DNA from: Rhizoclosmatium globosum
Lineage: Eukaryota; Chytridiomycota; Chytridiomycetes; Chytridiales; Chytriomycetaceae
Direction: 5' to 3'
NCBI GenBank assembly: GCA_002104985.1
Contig: MCGO01000047.1
Coordinates: 124,001-188,000 of the forward strand
Length of the DNA: 64,000 nucleotides
Both the position numbers and the translations under genes were made by a program. The notes beneath the pieces are model-generated. The model made no database searches. It was not told the origin of the DNA and worked only from the letters and a program-made list of their open reading frames with translations. Shown here piece by piece: positions 52,759 through 64,000 of the stretch (positions are counted from its first letter, which is position 1; the number at the start of each line of letters is the position of its first letter).

Positions 52759-54703
52759 TTATGCAGATTCCTTCAATTCCTTCATTGCCGCTTCCAACAC
52801 CTTGGCATTCATTTTACACCCCTCCCCACCATTAATTGCAATATCTAATGGAGTCTGTCCATTCTTGTTGACTGCAGTCAAATCTGCACCTAAAGCAATA
52901 AGCAGTTGACTGATTTGAACTGGGTGCGGTGGAATCCAGTATCCATGCCGACAAAGTGTTCCCACCATGTCTGGCTGAAGTTCCTTCCAAATATTATCGC
53001 TTTTCAGATCCCACCATACATGTCCAGGAGCATAACGAAAGAGAACAGTAAAGTCCGAAGGTCCCGCATATCCCACTTTCAATCTGAAAATGGTATCAAC
53101 ATTACCGTTTGCCCATTCATACCCGAACTCAAGTAAATAATTGACCAGGAACTTTGTTACATCACTTCTGGGGGCAATCCTTTCTGTCTTCATTAATTCT
53201 GCGAGGTAGGAGCTGAGAATACACAAATCATATTCAGCACCAGGATATTCATATCCCTGCCGATCAACATCATGGGAGTCAATGATAATGCCTGCTGCCA
53301 AGTGAAGGGCTGTGTTACCCTGTGAATCAGGCACGTTAGTGAACATGCCCTGTTCCTTCACAAGAAAGTAGAGAGCCAACAAGTTCTTTTGTACCACAGC
53401 CATATGCAAAAGCGTTGATCCGCTGTTGACTGTACCCTGTCTTGACGGCCAGGTAGGTCGTTTCGCTCCTTCCGGCCAAAGATCGTTAATATTGGCTCCA
53501 TAGGATATCAAAATCTGGGTCATTTTGATGTTGGAATTGAACACTAGAGCCTCATAAAGAATTGATTCCACTGTTTTTGCATTTCTGATCAGTTTAGCAC
53601 CTGACTTGCAGAGTAAATGAACAATGTCGTAAGCTTTCATGCTGACTGCAGCACCCAACAGAGTCGTATTTTCATGATCGCAAGGCTCATTGATCCAACT
53701 GGGGAATTTGTTCAAGAATATTGCCAAGGACCGCAGTTGGGCATTGAGGCAAACACGTCCCATTGCTTTCATAATTATTTCTTTGAGTTCTGGAGTCATC
53801 TTATCAGGCAGCTTGTCCAACATTCGCTCTAAAAGGTTAGGATCAAAGCAGGCAGAACCGCTTAAAGCCAATGAGATGTCAATAGGAGCTGCATCAACAA
53901 GGCTCCAAATCTTGCTCGCAAACTCTGGAGTTGATTGTTTCATTGCTTCCCCCAAATTACCCTGATTTTCATACTTTTCCAGGAAAAATTGGAGCATATC
54001 AAATGATTGAACTGTTGCAGCTACTCCATACACTGCATCTGGGGTAAATTCGGCAAAGGCTTCAGAATGATTCTGGGTAAATCGCTTGAATCGATCCGTC
54101 CAATTTCCATCAGTAATTTGTTTCAAGTAGCCAGCCAAGATATCTTTTCGTGTTTCGAGGTCTTCAATAGCTGCAATCTCAGCAACGTACACGTCAACAA
54201 GTATCTCATCGTTGTGAAAGCAAGCGTCATTGAGGAGATCTGTCAACACAGTGACATAGTTTTCCCCATCCTGACCACCATTATTGTCACCACCATCATC
54301 ACCAGCGCTTACTTCAAACTCTTCATCATTACTCTCCCTGTTAACTCTTTCCTTCGAAAAACGTTCCAGCAAAACATCCGCCATCCCCATAATCCTCTTC
54401 AAATTCTTAACGTTTTCACTCACTGCTGCGTCAATCCAGAATCGTCGCCAATCACATGACATTGGCATTTCTGGCGTGTGCAGTGATCGCAAAACTCCGT
54501 CAGGGTATACTGAGACTAATTCATTGGTGATACAAAAGCCACGCCAGATGGATGAACCAAGAGGCCCGCGGAGTAAGTTTGCGAATCGAGGGTGGGATTG
54601 CTCTAATTTCGAAACGGATGATGGATCCAAGAACGATATAATAAGTAGGAGAATATCGTCAGGGGTATTTGAAAATGGGGCACCGCTGATTGTGTTGCAC
54701 TTG
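52759..54703 (-). CDS. F-box/ankyrin-type protein
   Basis: The start of the domain reads NTPDDILLLIISFLDPSSVSKLEQSHPRFANLL, an F-box. The rest is an ~620-residue protein whose C-terminal half has ankyrin-type repeats (TLLGAAVSMKAYDIVHLLCKSGAKL, STLLHMAVVQKNLLALYFLV, NTALHLAAG, ISQLLIALGADLTAVNKNGQTPLDIAI). An F-box plus ankyrins again suggests a ubiquitin-ligase adaptor; that is inferred. No in-frame ATG lies before the F-box, although the frame stays open to about 54891, so a short 5' exon or a non-ATG start must be sought there. A Gly/Asp-rich loop (GDDGGDNNGGQDG) follows the F-box region. Confidence 0.7.
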
Positions 54704-54921
54704 AAGTAGCTTGGTTGGTTCAGAGGGGAATATGATATTGGTTGGAGGCTGTTGGATGAGCTTGGAATGCCTGAACGTAAATAGAACCCTTGACAGTGGC
54801 GTCGAAATGAAGCCAGTAGATTTCGTTGAACGCACAGAAAATATTCAGTTTCGGATGGCTCAAAACCTAGGGTTGGAATGCGAACGTGTTAGATTGTGAT
54901 TGTGTGATTTTCAACCATCTG

Positions 54922-55584
54922 TCACAATATACCTCCAGTAGACAGTATTACAGACTCCTCGTTGATCCACGAAGCAACTCCAGCAACATAAATTGGAGGC
55001 AATAGAATCGGATTCGCCAGGAGCCATTCCTCTCCCGTGAAAAGATCCCAATCTTGATTCATTCGAGGTGCAGCGATGCCATAGTCAGTTCCCTCAATGC
55101 GACCTCTGTACTCATCCCAATTGTCATGAAGCCAACGAACAAATTCCTTCATGGTTGGGTACGTGAATGGATTCGTTGTCTCTGATTGAATCCAGGAGGG
55201 TTCCTTCAACCAAACTCTGCTCACAAGAACCAAGATACATGATGAGTGAAATCCAATTCCGCCCCATTCATAAGGATTACTACTGTCCCCGCCTTTGCAC
55301 TTCCAAGGTCCGCCCCAGTCCGCACGCCCATAGTCAGAAGGACACCCATTACTGGGTCTTAGCACTTGGACTTGCCCAATATACTTATCATTCCAAGGCC
55401 GCGGGTGATTCTGTACTGCGCTCTCGTTTCCTGCATTGTAATCAACCTTTTTTGCTGGATCGTCCCGAGAGTAATAGCAGGTATCGGTCGAGAGTGGAGT
55501 TACTCCGCAGAGTGAGGTCTTCCCCCTTTGAATCTTCCGGAACTTCTTCCATCTCCTTCTATCTTCTTCCATCTCCTTCCTCAC
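54922..55584 (-). CDS. Hypothetical protein, about 220 aa
   Basis: One minus-strand frame reads from a basic start (MRKEMEEDRRRWKKFRK) to an Ala/Ile-rich end at 54922. It is Trp- and Gly-rich in the middle (DWGGPWKCKGG, EWGGIGFHSS) and contains MKEFVRWLHDNWDEYRG, which looks like a real folded segment. I recognise no family. It might contain hidden introns, since the segment around SCILVLVSRVW is unlike its surroundings. Confidence 0.45.
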   Translation of the reverse strand: MRKEMEEDRRRWKKFRKIQRGKTSLCGVTPLSTDTCYYSRDDPAKKVDYNAGNESAVQNHPRPWNDKYIGQVQVLRPSNGCPSDYGRADWGGPWKCKGGDSSNPYEWGGIGFHSSCILVLVSRVWLKEPSWIQSETTNPFTYPTMKEFVRWLHDNWDEYRGRIEGTDYGIAAPRMNQDWDLFTGEEWLLANPILLPPIYVAGVASWINEESVILSTGGIL

Positions 55585-55975
55585 ATGACTTGATTAAAAG
55601 TTCTTGTTGACATCACTGTGACTCGAACCTGTGCACTTGAGATCATTGGGTCCACTCTCTGCTGGAGAAGCTACGGAACTGGTTGACAGCATAGCAATTC
55701 CAACATCCCAATAATGCATTGAGAGTACACATAATAATAAGGCCAACATCACAACCATTGTCCAAAAGGGGGGGGGTTCGAGGGGGGTTTTTAGGGGGGA
55801 AGGAAGGGGGGGGCTCGTCCCCCCCCCTCCCCCCTAATAATAGTGAGCTCCCCTGGATAAAATTTTTTGGTCTTCCGGAAGTTTTAGGGTAGAGTGCGCA
55901 GTATGTTGTGTAGCCACCCATCGACGTGGATAAGTAATTAACAACGTTTTAATAATTTAATTATCTTTTCCCAAT
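55585..55975. other. Intergenic with extreme G/C homopolymer tract
   Basis: Between about 55767 and 55837 lie runs of 10, 6, 6 and 8 G followed by runs of 9 and 7 C, enough for a G-quadruplex and for a G-run/C-run hairpin. No gene is seen. Confidence 0.7.
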
Positions 55976-58900
55976 CTACGCCCACGTGTTTTTCATCAGC
56001 TGGTGGGAATACAAGGCGTCAGCGGATTTTAAGAGACTCTCAAAGAGTCCTGACAGTGTTGTTCGAATATTAATCTCTGTAGGACCCACTGTCCAGACGT
56101 TAGTCAAAGCCATGGAGAGAGACCAAGAAATTGATTCACCTGGATCAACGAAATCTTCCAAAGTAGGCAGAGTAACCTTCACTTCAATCAGTCTACTCTC
56201 CTGTCTCAAAGCGGAAAGTGCATTTGCGACACTTTCAGTCCGTTTCATTGCCTCCGTCGCCTGAGCACTCACTCTTCCATCCCCTTCTTTCCCTTTATCA
56301 ACAGCTGGAAGCGCCAACTTTTGCGCTTGTGCTGCTGCCGCCGCAGTCGCCTCCTTCTCCTTCTCCTTTGCCGAAACCGTTTCCTTCTTCCCAGCCCCTC
56401 CCGCCCCGGCTTTTCCCTTTTCCCCCTTCTCCTTCTTCCCACCTGCAACAGCAGCAACAGGCGTAACAACTTCAACTGGTCTCTCCGCTGCTTCCTTCTC
56501 CGCCGCCTCTTTCGCAGCTAACGCGTCAACAGCAAGAATAGCTGCCTCGGCTTCCTTGGCAGCAGCTTCCTCAGCCATTAAAGCCGCCATCTCTTTTTCG
56601 ATTCGTTCGGCTTCGAGAGCTGCTGCTGCGGCGGCTTCGGCTTCAGCCTTTGCGCGTGCTGCTTCGTATGCGCGGTGGTGGAGGAGACCGAGAGTTTTAT
56701 GGTGTAAGCAGTCGTAGAAGGCCATGAACATTTCGTATGGGACGAGCTATACGTTCTGATGAGTATTGTTCGTGATTTAAAGAGAGGACTGTTACCTCAA
56801 ACTCGAGATTGTAGGATCCGAGGTCTCCAACGACACCGGGAATATGTGTGTCAAAGACGCTAATGAATTTAGCGATTGTGAGTGAGCCGTGTGGAGTTGT
56901 TTCAATCATTTTTGCATCCTATTCTCATGTTAATGATTCGTTCAACAATAAACAACGCTTCTTACATTCATAAAGTGGAGCAGCATTCTAATTGTGACAG
57001 TTTTTCGAAACTCTTTCTTTGCAAGCATCGTGTATACTTTGTATATTCCATCCCCATAATCTTGTTCAATGTCCTATGTAATAAGCGTCAGACAGATTAA
57101 AATTCGAATGAGTGTACCGTAAATAAAGTCCTTCCAAAATCAACAGTCGTAATGGGAACAGCATTTCCTTCCTCGTCAACTTCAGCCACTACCGTGATTT
57201 CATTCTTTTGTGGTGTGGGCATGTCAAGTGGTACATTTGGAATCACATCGGCTTTAATAAAGTGAGAAAATGCGGCTGCAATTCCGTGCTCATGGATTGA
57301 CAGATCTGATGTCGCGGTTCTGTATATGTGATGCGAGATGCGGAGAATCACATCCAGGAAGTCACGGAAAATGAAATGGTGGGAGACGTTGTGTGGGTCC
57401 TAGTTATATAAAACTTTTCAGCATAGGCTTTCACGAACAAGAGAAAAGATTATGTACATTATAGAGGTGTTGAAAAAGCGGTTCATTTTTTAGATGGGAG
57501 ACACAGGCTTCGTCTAACTTCACTATAGGAGTCCTTAGCCAAAAAAAAAACAAATGAATTAATTTCATACCAAACGAATATCCTTTTTGCTTCAGCTTGC
57601 AATCCGAAAAGAATTTCCATAATTGAATACGGGTAACAGCTCGATTTGAGAGCACTTTTCCTCGAGGAACACCGAGACCACAATAATACGAATAAATTTT
57701 GCGTAAATCGTTCGTGTGTCGCAAAATCACATTGTTGATTGCTTTGAGAGTTTCCTCGACGGCTACAGGGTCCGATGCGTTTATGGGAAGGTCTTTGAGG
57801 TTGAAAATGAACGGATATTCTGGGGTTCCAGAATGTTAGGCAGAAAAAGCGGTCAAAGTAAGTCATACCGTTTTGGAACTTGGGAGCCTCTAAGACAGGG
57901 CGATCGTTTTTGAATTCTCCTACAAACACACGACCGTTTTCATAGATGCAGTTTCCTTGACCATGTTTCAGATTATCCTTCCATTCGCCTTCATATCTAG
58001 CTCCACTTGCATACAAGAAAACTCCACGGCCCGTTCTTTTCCCGCAGACCCAATCACCTTCGAATGTATTTTGCATTGGGAGTTGGTGGTTTCTCGAGTT
58101 GGATACTTTCCACGTGTAAATCCCTTTTCCGTGTGGAAGACCGTTCTTTTTGTGCAGATTTTAGTGTTGGGGGGTATAACAGAGGTATTTTGGTACCTCC
58201 CAATCGCCATTGTATTCTTCTCCGCGATCTTTCCAAACCATCTTCCCTTTCCCTTGCTTCACATTCTGAAACCAGTCACCTGTATATACGTTTCCAGATT
58301 CATAGTGCATGGTACCTTTTCCATGTTTGAGACCATTCAGCCATGTACCTTCATAATAACTTGTTCCTTCCTTATTATACACAAGTTTTCCCTAATTACG
58401 AGGTTTAAGTATGTCTAATCTAGATCGATATGAAATTTCACTCACTGCACCATTCAACTTTCCCTCACCCCACAACCCTTCATAAGTCGCTCCCCGAGAC
58501 CCGCCGCCACACACAAACCGACCCACTCCAGACCTTAACCCATTCTTCACTTCTCCAACATACTTGCTCCCGTTCTTCCACGTGTATTCCCCCGTGCCTG
58601 TGATGGTGTTATCGGAAAAATCGCCTTCGTATTTGACACCGTCGCGCCAAATGAATTCTCCACGGCCCTGCATAAACCCGTTTTGAAACGCGCCAGTGTA
58701 TTTATGGCCGCTGTTGAATTCTGCGTGGCCATGGCCGTGGTAGAGGTTTAAAGGGGGAGGAATGGTGGGTTCGTTGGATGGTTCGGCTGTGCTGTTTCTG
58801 GGTGGAAGTGGGGCTGTTTCAGTATGGTCATCTTGCTGGGGGGCTTGGTTTGGGTCGGTTGAATCTGTGGTGATTGTTGGTGGAGAATCGGGGTCGTCTT

Positions 58901-59036
58901 GGTTTACTGTGGTTCCTTCGGCGGGAATGGCGATGTGATTCAGAGCGATTAGCTCATTGGATTCTTGTGATGTGATTGAATGGAGATATTCTCCTTCGTA
59001 GCGTTGGACGACAAGGTAAGACAGCTCCTCAGCCAT
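55976..59036 (-). CDS. MORN-repeat radial-spoke head protein, RSPH10B-like
   Basis: RSPH10B is a component of axonemal radial spokes in motile flagella. From ATG 59036 the protein carries about nine MORN repeats (for example GHKYTGAFQNGFMQGRGEF, YEGTWLNGLKHGKGTMHY, YEGEWKDNLKHGQG) over several exons down to ~57900. Next comes a conserved non-MORN region: LRKIYSYYCGLGVP and VTRIQLWKFFSDCKL, then an exon with VILRISHHIY. The C-terminal part is a long Ala/Glu/Lys coiled coil (AARAKAEAEAAAAAALEAER) ending near SALYSHQ-type sequence at 55976. Introns of roughly 50-60 nt separate exons near 58390-58440, 58160-58190, 57845-57870, 57395-57455, 57070-57110 and 56735-56800. RSPH10B identity is inferred from the LRxIYxYY...QxWxFxxDCK pattern. 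Confidence 0.75.
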
Positions 59037-59147
59037 TTTGGATGGAGAATTGTCGGTTTCAAAAATCGAATAAAATACGTCTTTGTTTTCAATGATATTA
59101 TATAATTATATACTATCAGCTCAAAAACGCTATATTCTCGAGCAATT

Positions 59148-59220
59148 CATTTTGGTGGGAGTTTTGGGTACAACTGCGATCGGGACTCGGCTACGTTGGG
59201 ATTCGGATTTAAGTGCATTA
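59148..59220 (-). pseudogene. Scrap of the E2 gene first exon
   Basis: TTTTGGTGGGAGTTTTGGGT and ACAACTGCGATCGGGACTCGG closely follow the bases at about 49599-49645. The minus-strand translation ESQRSRVPIAVVPKTPTK parallels [18 protein letters not shown] of the E2 gene. There is no start, and no E2 sequence on either side. Confidence 0.75.
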
Positions 59221-59397
59221 TCTTTCAGAGAGAGAGAGGAGGGAAGAAGAAGTAACCTGCATGCAGATGCACAACTGCAGGCGTATATCAACCAATTTAG
59301 TTTATTTGTATTGTGACAAAACATTAGAAACGTTGAATTCTTTTTATTCTTTCTACTATTCGGTAATAAACTGAATAAAACTTTTGTTAGGAAGCCT

Positions 59398-59693
59398 TTA
59401 AGCGCAGTACTTGTGCCAAAAGAGGGACCAGCATCCATCCTTTTCCTTGTCGCTATCACGTTTGACGGCATCAGCTGGTTTAGGTGGAGCTGGACAAAAC
59501 TTGTGCCAACCAACAGACCAACATCCGTCATTGTCGCCACCACGAGGATCACGCGTTTCATGAACTGGAGCAGGAACTTGTGCCAGTAAGTAGACCAGCA
59601 TCCGTCGTTGTCACCGCCCTTGACCGGAGCAGCAATGGCGGTCTGGGACACTAAGGTGGAAACCAAGAGGAGAGCGATTGGAGCAATCTTCAT
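59398..59693 (-). CDS. Secreted precursor with three CWxxWHKxC repeats (Kex2-type peptide precursor candidate)
   Basis: The ATG at 59693 opens a signal peptide (MKIAPIALLLVSTLVSQTAIAAP). Three repeats follow: GGDNDGCWSTYWHKF, GGDNDGCWSVGWHKFC and DKEKDGCWSLFWHKYCA at the stop. Spacers contain basic sites (ETRDPR before repeat 2, AVKR before repeat 3), as in fungal Kex2-processed repeat proteins and pheromone precursors. The first repeat and the other two are in different frames: a 2-nt deletion (or 1-nt gain) just after the first WHKF breaks the gene as written. Restoring phase would align all three repeats, so the break is recent or a sequence error. Similarity to a specific pheromone is not claimed; small effector is the main alternative. 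Confidence 0.6.
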
Positions 59694-60310
59694 TTCGATG
59701 TTTTTTGGTTGCCTTTGAGCTTTTGGGGATTCTTTTTGAGTGATGGAATCACGGGTTTTTATATGTTTTGAGGCTTGTGGTGGCGTGGAATGTACTTGTG
59801 ACCCAGAAAAGGCGGGGTTGGCAGTCACATGAATGAAATTGTACCTCCCAATCGTGGATCACTCAGTTTAAGTGCGTTCGGAGCTCTATTCCTTTTGGGA
59901 CGGGTAGAGCTGAATCTATTCATGCCAGTAACTTATCTCAGCGGTGACTGAAAAAGGCGGCGTAGGAAACGAAAACGTTTAGTCCGCGTTTCTAAACGGA
60001 AGGAGATCTTCCTTCCGCAATTTGTTGGTGAAGACAATCAATTTTAAAAATATCGGAGGAGGCAGACTATCATTGCTTTAGTACATCCTTCTTATGACGT
60101 TTATTATGATTGCATTAGAATGTATTGTCTTAGACGGAAGTTGGATATTAAATGGTGGCGTAAAACCCCTAATAATTGCGCTTTCGGCGTTTAAAGGCGG
60201 CGAAGGTGTCTACGGTCAAGAAATTCATATTTTATGAATTAATGAATGGATTAATGAATGGATTAATGAATAGGAATGGATGTCTTTCTCCCAAAAACAC
60301 AATTAATTGG
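59694..60310. other. Intergenic between divergent peptide precursor and TRAPPC10
   Basis: About 620 bp. It contains a near-palindrome GGAAGGAGATCTTCCTTCC at 59999-60017 and a short AATGAATGGATT tandem repeat near 60238-60272. No gene is seen. Confidence 0.5.
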
Positions 60311-63300
60311 ATGCCCGTTACCGTGACCTGTGCGTCCCCCTCTGCCCCTTTGAACAACTAAACCAAGCAACTAAATCGGAACGCAAACAGATCTTGATTC
60401 ATCGACAATCTGGTTTGACATTGAATCTGCGGTTCTGTCGCGGGTGCCGCTGTTGTCGGTGACATGGCTTCACGGGCGAACACAGCGACTTCTCGACGCG
60501 CTGCACATTGACTTTGTGCCCTTCAAAACTGACTTGTTTCCGCGCGTTGTTCCGGGAACGGCGACGTCGTTTGCCGTGCATTTGTACCTGGTTAACTGTG
60601 ATGTTCGTATTGCTCCTAGGGCTTTCCTAGGTGGCTCTCCTAGGGCTTCCTAGGCACCTCCTAGGGACCTCCTATGCTAGGACACACAACTAACCCACGT
60701 GCGAATTAGGATGTCGAGGTCTACAAAACATCAGTCAAAAAGCAGTTATCAGACTGGCTCGCTGTCGTGGGCGCAAAGAAGGCCCAGGAGCCTCTGATTG
60801 TCTACTTTGGTGCTCCTGATGCAAAGAAGGCCGGGCTCTTTAAAGGGGCTGTCATTGACAAGATCAAGTCGGATTTCCCAAAGTAATCGAGCATTTACAT
60901 CTATTCAACTCCTCTTCTTACAGCAATCATTTCTCTACATTGACAGAACAAACCTCATTCATCTAAAGCCACAACACCAGAAGGATCAGTCAATTTGGCA
61001 GGACTTTTTCTTGAAACTCAAGGAACTCATCCTTCAGTCGTTCAATGCGAAATTGCTGCAATATGACGAAGATACTAGAAGATTGGACGCCCAACGTCTG
61101 CTTCCTGGGTGGAACTATTGTCAGTTTTTCATTCTCAAGGTGAGATTGCTTGAACGGTAGAAGAAATGATGAATACCCATGGGGCTGACTTGTGGGAAAG
61201 ATGTACAAGACTGCATTTATGATCGCGAATTTAGAGGGACAGAATCTTTGGGCGAATTCGAAAATATCTAGAACCTTGAAAAGTACCAGTACAAAGTGGA
61301 GCTAAAATACAAACACAGGACGGAGCTGCAACTACGTATGAATACATTAATGTCATTGGCGAAGCTTTAATGCAGTATGACGAACTGGAAGCTGCGTTCT
61401 TTCAAAACTTGCAAGGTAAACATCTTCTTCTACTCATCCCCCACTCGCTCACAACTCCAAAACCAAAGAGCAAGGAGCACCATGGTTCCAGTCCTTCGGT
61501 GGCGCAGAACCAGGCGACGATTCACATGATATCCTGGATGTATCGAGAAAGCCATACAGGGACTTGATTCTCCAGAACACGGTTTCCATCTTTGATTTCC
61601 GTATTTACTTGTTTGCGCGTCAGCTCTCGCTTCTTTTTAAAAGTCCCAATGGAGTTGTCGAGGCTTGTACCCGTGCGAAGCGATTTATTTCTTCGTTTGC
61701 TAGAACTTTGCGTGAATATTCGGTGAGTTCAGTTTAGGGTGGAATTATTTCCAATTGAGTACAACGAATAGCTAAACGTATCTGACAAAAATTAGGCTGG
61801 TTTGACACCTTACTTTTCCGAGTCTTGGATCTTCACTGCTTGCACAAGTGTCATTACACATTGTGATAAACTCGTGTCGGAGAACCCTGAAGCGACAGAC
61901 TCAACTGCGTATGAAGGCGTCAAGGCCGATCTGCTGCATTATGCGCGTATGCAGTTGGATATTCTTGGGTCTGCGAGCGGTCTTTTTGATTCGTCGATTC
62001 ATAAAGTCGCGATGGAGGTTTTACCTGGTATGGAGCATAGTAACGATGGAACTGTGGATACGCGGTTGCCTGTTGAGACTGTGACGAATAAGGTATTGAT
62101 TGAGGCAGTCAAGAGTCCAAAAGCATTTGATAAACTGTATTTGGTAAGCCATCAGTCGTCCTTTTTTGTCTATGCGAGTCTTACTGTTTTGAATGAAAGG
62201 ATATTTCTGGTCGTGCCGTCAAAGGATTTGAAGTGAGTCAACGGAAAAGAACTGCGTTGATTGTTAAGGGTGATATCGCCTCTCTTCATTTGTGAGTGTC
62301 CTTGTTTCTCATCAAATTACCCTCATGTACTGAACTGCAACCCCGACAGCCACCGAAAGCGATACTCAGAAGCATCACAGTATTGGGAAGAAATTATCGC
62401 CCAATTCAGTGGAAACGGATGGGAATCTATGGACGAAGTTGTACTCGAAAAGCTCATTGTGTGCCAAAAAGAGCTCGGCAAAAACGCAGCACTTGTAGAT
62501 GCATGTCTGAGACTCGTTGGATCTCCTAGTTTCGATGCTGCAACCAAGGGCGCACAGTACGTTGATTTGATGAATGGTGCAGTCTTTGGCGCCGCAAAAG
62601 AGCCTGCAGGAGCTGTCTTCTCTGCACTTAAAATCTTCAAAGTTAACGTTACTCGGTTCATCAACCGCATCGGCAACCAGGATTCACACATCCTTGAAGT
62701 TCAGATTGACAACCAACTTCCCAAGGTACCTATCCGACGATCTCCTTCAACTCCATCAAACTAATTACCAAAAACCAGGATCTCCAAATCCATGAAATCC
62801 AAGGTACACTAACCGGAGGCAAAGAAACCGCCGGACTTACATGTACAACCGCCACAACCACAACCAACGTCACACTCACCCCCGGTCCCAACACAATCCG
62901 CCTCTCCTGTGAACGCGTCTCATCCACCGGCGTGTACCTTGTCGAAACCGTTACACTCAAGATTGGAAACGCGAGCGTGGAGTATCCAATTCCAAGAACC
63001 GGAATCAAGAAACGTGCTTTTCATGTTAAGGCGCAGGTGGATGCGTTTAACGTATCCGCGAATTTGACGCATCCTGGTGGCGGTGGGAAGCGTGCTGTGG
63101 AAATTTTGGTGAATCGTGCTGTTAAGGCGGTGCAGTCGGCGAGTGTGAGGGTGATTGGTGTTGACTCTGTTTTCGTCTCTACGCCGTCTCGTGTATCGGT
63201 TGATATTAGGAATGAACGTGGGAGCATTGTTAGACAGAGGACGGAGGATGTGGAGGTTCAGGATGGACAGTTTGTGGAAAATGAGTTTGGTGTAGATGAT

Positions 63301-64000
63301 GTTTTGGAATTTTCGTTGCCAGTTTTGGTGGATGTAGGTCACACGGGGAATGTGTCTATTAAGCTGGCTGTGGTATGGGTTTCGGTGGAAGATGGAAAGG
63401 AGCACACGTTTTCAACGGTGGTTGTGATGCCAGTTAGAAAGGCGATGGAAGTTAGTCATCGATTGTTTCCTCGGGGTTCCAAGTGAGTTTCCACCCGTGT
63501 TCTTGAACGTTTGGGGCTTATTTTGGTATACAGCTCGCTCCTTCAAGTTATGGTTGTTGGGGGCAGCAAAGTCCCACTCCGAATCGATGACGTTTTGATT
63601 TCAGGATTGACTGGATTCCAACTCACGGATTTCTCAAACTTGGACAACACAATTTTATTTGAGAACCAGACCGTCTCGTTGGTCTTTTTGTTGGAGCATT
63701 CAGATCTTTGTGAGTTGGTTTTTGGAAGGGTTTTCTTAATGTAAATACTGATACTTGGTTTCAGCTTCTCCTTGTCATGGACAAAAGGGTAACATTACTA
63801 TCAAGTATCATACGATCGATGAAGGTTCGTCGATTCGGGTATTTATACTGAGACTGATACTCTTTACAGAAATCAATCAACATCTCGAACGTCGTCTAAC
63901 CGCCTTCTTGACACCCAAAAACAAAACAAAGTACTCCAACTTCCTCTCCGCTCAATGTAGAAAGCTGTTGGATCTTGATGCCAACAAATACTCACTTCTT
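60311..64000 (+). CDS. TRAPPC10: TRAPP II complex subunit TRAPPC10/Trs130, 3' end outside window
   Basis: TRAPPC10 is part of the TRAPP II Rab-GEF complex of late Golgi and endosomal traffic. The first exon (60311-60329) joins across a 61-nt intron to give MPVTVTYLDSSTIWFDIES, matching the family start VTVTY. Later landmarks: DALHIDFVPFKTDLFP, DVEVYKTSVKKQLSDWL, IVYFGAPDAKK, IWQDFFLKLKELILQSFNAKLLQYDED, AQRLLPGWNYCQFFILK, EALMQYDELEAAF, and after 61.4 kb the helical part ending with ASQYWEEIIAQF. The beta-rich C-terminal region (for example VTLTPGPNTIRLSC, VYLVETVTLKIGN) runs to the window edge. Many short introns; one at about 60603-60709 holds a CCTAGG array. One stretch near 61150-61320 needs further splicing to stay open. 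Confidence 0.88.
60603..60709 (+). repeat. CCTAGG-rich array in a TRAPPC10 intron
   Basis: The 107-nt intron (GTTCGT...ATTAG) contains five CCTAGG hexamers in about 50 bp (CTCCTAGGGCTTTCCTAGGT and further) plus a sixth decayed copy (CTATGCTAGGA). Each hexamer is a palindrome. Coding resumes as DVEVY, which fits the protein family. Confidence 0.7.

Noticed and set aside
55643..55921. Gly/Pro-rich minus-strand gene over the homopolymer tract
   Set aside because: Coding appearance comes only from the G/C runs.

Overview
The window is nuclear DNA from a fungus, most probably a zoosporic (chytrid-type) one. Genes are packed tightly on both strands and cut by many short GT-AG introns (44-63 nt wherever boundaries could be read). 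A probable MORN-repeat radial-spoke protein (RSPH10B-like) points to a motile flagellum, while a chitin synthase remnant, a secreted catalase-peroxidase, an LPMO-like chitin-type protein and F-box/plant-type LRR genes point to a fungus. I could run no database search; names rest on motifs read by eye, and intron-exon joins were checked only for frame.

Layout. 0-6.2 kb: 3' end of a TFIIIC zinc-finger subunit, a multi-span membrane protein, a coiled-coil/kinase-like protein and a RasGEF. 6.9-19.7 kb: an F-box/LRR gene broken by a 953-bp LTR, then a Ty3/gypsy-type polyprotein frame of 2552 codons, then a second copy of LTR plus LRR 3' half plus flank. The two 1.9-kb copies look identical. 20.3-29.2 kb: secreted KatG, an LRR scrap, tRNA-Gln, a STRA6-like receptor and ORC1. 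29.8-36.9 kb: tRNA-Glu, a second membrane protein, a tandem duplication in an unidentified locus, an acidic protein, an LRR pseudogene and a small Cys-rich secreted protein. 37.2-47.9 kb: tRNA-Val, an intact F-box/LRR gene, PSMG2, a SETD6-like methyltransferase, an LPMO-like protein, a small coiled-coil protein, a JMJD7-like oxygenase and a pirin. 48.5-55.6 kb: a BIRC6/UBE2O-type E2, tRNA-Met, a third membrane protein, a stray copy of the PSMG2 3' end fused to a truncated chitin synthase pseudogene, an F-box/ankyrin protein and an unknown. 56-64 kb: RSPH10B-like protein, a stray E2 exon scrap, a repeat-peptide secreted precursor, and TRAPPC10 running off the window.

Main points of interest: (1) a complete-looking ExoIII/APE-type nuclease domain lies inside the retrotransposon polyprotein between RNase H and integrase, while protease and reverse transcriptase are missing although the frame stays open; (2) the four over-long introns found (201-448 nt, in ORC1, an LRR gene, PSMG2 and JMJD7) all carry related AGCGA-rich sequence in the same orientation relative to transcription, an introner-like pattern; (3) a secreted precursor carries three CWxxWHKxC repeats with dibasic sites, like a Kex2-processed peptide; (4) the LTR locus seems to hold two allelic states of one insertion laid end to end.
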